Source of the DNA: Flagellimonas flava
GTDB taxonomy: Bacteria; Bacteroidota; Bacteroidia; Flavobacteriales; Flavobacteriaceae
NCBI RefSeq assembly: GCF_900129665.1
Contig: NZ_FQWL01000006.1
Span: forward strand, 67,001-131,000
DNA: 64,000 nt
Reading direction: 5' to 3'
A model generated the notes under the pieces. The model had not been told where the DNA came from. It saw nothing but the letters and a program-made list of their open reading frames with translations, and did no database searches. Below, one piece after another: positions 62,898 to 64,000 of the stretch. Numbering within the stretch: position 1 is the stretch's first letter; each line of letters opens with the position of its first letter. The translations under genes and the position numbers were made by a program.

Positions 62898-64000
62898 TTA
62901 TTCTCTTTCCAAAATAATGGCTGAGGCTCCACCACCACCGTTGCAGATACCTGCTGCGCCTAATTTAGCATTGTTCTGTTCCAACACATTGAGCAGTGTT
63001 ATTGTTATCCTTGCCCCGGAACATCCAAGAGGGTGTCCTAAAGAAACTGCACCTCCGTTAACATTCACTTTGGAATCATCCAGCCCCAGCAATTTCATAT
63101 TGGCCAAGCCAACAACTGAAAATGCCTCATTGACTTCAAAAAAATCGATGTCTTCAATAGACACTCCAGCTCTGGATAAGGCTTTTGGCAAAGCTTTGGC
63201 TGGAGCCGTGGTAAACCATTCCGGTTCTTGGGCAGCATCCGCATAAGATTTGATTGTGGCTAAAGGTTTTAGGTTGAGTTCGGCTGCTTTTTCGGCACTC
63301 ATGAGTACCACTGCGGCGGCTCCGTCATTTATCGTGGAAGCATTGGCCGCTGTAACCGTACCCTCTTTTGTAAAGGCAGGTCGAAGGGCGGGAATCTTTT
63401 CCATTTTCACATTCTTGAACTCCTCATCTTCATCCACCACGATCGGTTCACCACGTCGCTGAGGTACTTCAACGGGGACTACCTCATTGGCGAATTTCCC
63501 ATCTTTCCAAGCTGCTGCAGAGCGCTCGTAGGATTGAATGGCAAAAGCATCTTGGTCTTCCCGACTAAATTCGTGCTCCACAGCACAGGCGTCTGCACAA
63601 ACCCCCATTGCATTTTGGTCATAGGCATCCACCAGACCGTCTTTCTGCATTCCATCTATTAGTGTAGCTGGACCAAATTTGGTTGCGTTTCTCATGTATG
63701 CATAATGAGGAATAAGACTCATGTTCTCCATACCACCGGCAACTACAATGGAATTTTCTCCCAAGGCAATGGATTGGGCAGCTTGCATAATGGCCTTCAT
63801 CCCAGATGCGCATACCTTGTTTACAGTGGTGCATGGAACCGAATTTGGAATTCCTGCATACAGGGCTGCTTGCCTTGCTGGTGCCTGTCCTGTTCCGGCC
63901 TGTACAACATTTCCCATTAAAACTTCCTCAACTTTTTCTGGAGCCAGTCCAATTTTATCCAATGCTCCTTTTATGGCAATGGATCCAAGTTTGGGTGCGG
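62898..64000 (-). CDS. Acetyl-CoA C-acyltransferase (thiolase), partial
   Basis: Condensing or degradative thiolase, truncated by the window end: the reading frame stays open through base 64000, so the N-terminus is missing. The acyl-accepting Cys is in TTVNKVCASGMKAIM, the later motifs NASTINDGAAAV, SLGHPLGCSGARI and ICNGGGGASA carry the catalytic His and Cys. It is followed by the NlpC gene 20 nt downstream. It acts in fatty acid oxidation or ketone-body metabolism. Confidence 0.93.
   Translation of the reverse strand, partial: APKLGSIAIKGALDKIGLAPEKVEEVLMGNVVQAGTGQAPARQAALYAGIPNSVPCTTVNKVCASGMKAIMQAAQSIALGENSIVVAGGMENMSLIPHYAYMRNATKFGPATLIDGMQKDGLVDAYDQNAMGVCADACAVEHEFSREDQDAFAIQSYERSAAAWKDGKFANEVVPVEVPQRRGEPIVVDEDEEFKNVKMEKIPALRPAFTKEGTVTAANASTINDGAAAVVLMSAEKAAELNLKPLATIKSYADAAQEPEWFTTAPAKALPKALSRAGVSIEDIDFFEVNEAFSVVGLANMKLLGLDDSKVNVNGGAVSLGHPLGCSGARITITLLNVLEQNNAKLGAAGICNGGGGASAIILERE

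Overview
The window is a contiguous piece of a bacterial chromosome, most likely from the family Flavobacteriaceae (Bacteroidota). Supporting signs are Bacteroidota-type promoters (-33 TTTG, about 19 nt, -7 TAnnTTTG) upstream of several genes, rare Shine-Dalgarno sequences, several UUG starts, a DnaX of flavobacterial type, the DUF3822/RsmD pair, and gene neighbourhoods such as ECF sigma / membrane anti-sigma / adhesin-like proteins and pyrR-pyrB-rnz. A Muricauda/Allomuricauda-like genus is a guess only. The left end starts just before aroQ and the right end cuts a thiolase gene.

Layout. 0-4.5 kb: aroQ, DUF3817, lpdA, DUF1572, two tandem msrB paralogues (one cytosolic, one lipoprotein) and a collagen-like lipoprotein. 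4.5-11.8 kb: glycogen branching enzyme, GH31 alpha-glucosidase, M48 lipoprotein protease, UMF1-family MFS transporter and an NTF2-like lipoprotein. 11.8-14.9 kb: a minus-strand operon of ECF sigma factor, membrane anti-sigma-like protein and two repeat-rich exported proteins. 15-19.7 kb: lon, cmk, an AT-rich accessory-looking gene beside a folded palindromic element, and a BON-LysM protein. 19.8-29 kb: rpsA with a textbook promoter, then pyrR, pyrB, a small STAS-like protein, rnz, pdxH, sixA-like, ppk1 and ppx, all co-directional. 29-34.3 kb: miaE-like, TMEM220, dnaX, the RNase P RNA gene rnpB, rsmD, DUF3822 and a pilin-like membrane protein. 34.3-39.5 kb: RecD-like helicase, DUF4126, kdsB-HAD-kdnB-like and a lysophospholipid acyltransferase. 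39.5-44.5 kb: YbjN-like exported protein, yebC, pterin carbinolamine dehydratase, exported amidohydrolase, a frameshifted DUF2200 gene, and a divergent tetR/cupin pair with duplicated operators. 44.5-48.3 kb: small membrane protein, a 19-copy heptanucleotide repeat, RmlD-like reductase, glsA and gcvT. 48.4-55.3 kb: thrA-thrB-thrC preceded by a Thr/Ile-rich leader peptide and hairpin, then nnrD and a small unknown gene. 55.4-64 kb: clpC, gyrA, TPR protein, NlpC/P60 hydrolase and a partial thiolase.

Most of the window is core metabolism and housekeeping. The least expected signals are regulatory or structural: (1) a candidate threonine/isoleucine attenuator upstream of thrABC with its own consensus promoter; (2) a compact divergent tetR/cupin promoter with a 19-bp operator repeat; (3) a heptanucleotide tandem array; (4) a single-base frameshift in a DUF2200 gene; (5) kdsB linked to a KdnB-like dehydrogenase, suggesting 8-modified Kdo in the LPS; (6) a stand-alone terminator upstream of rnpB. 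I found no CRISPR array, prophage, IS element or tRNA.
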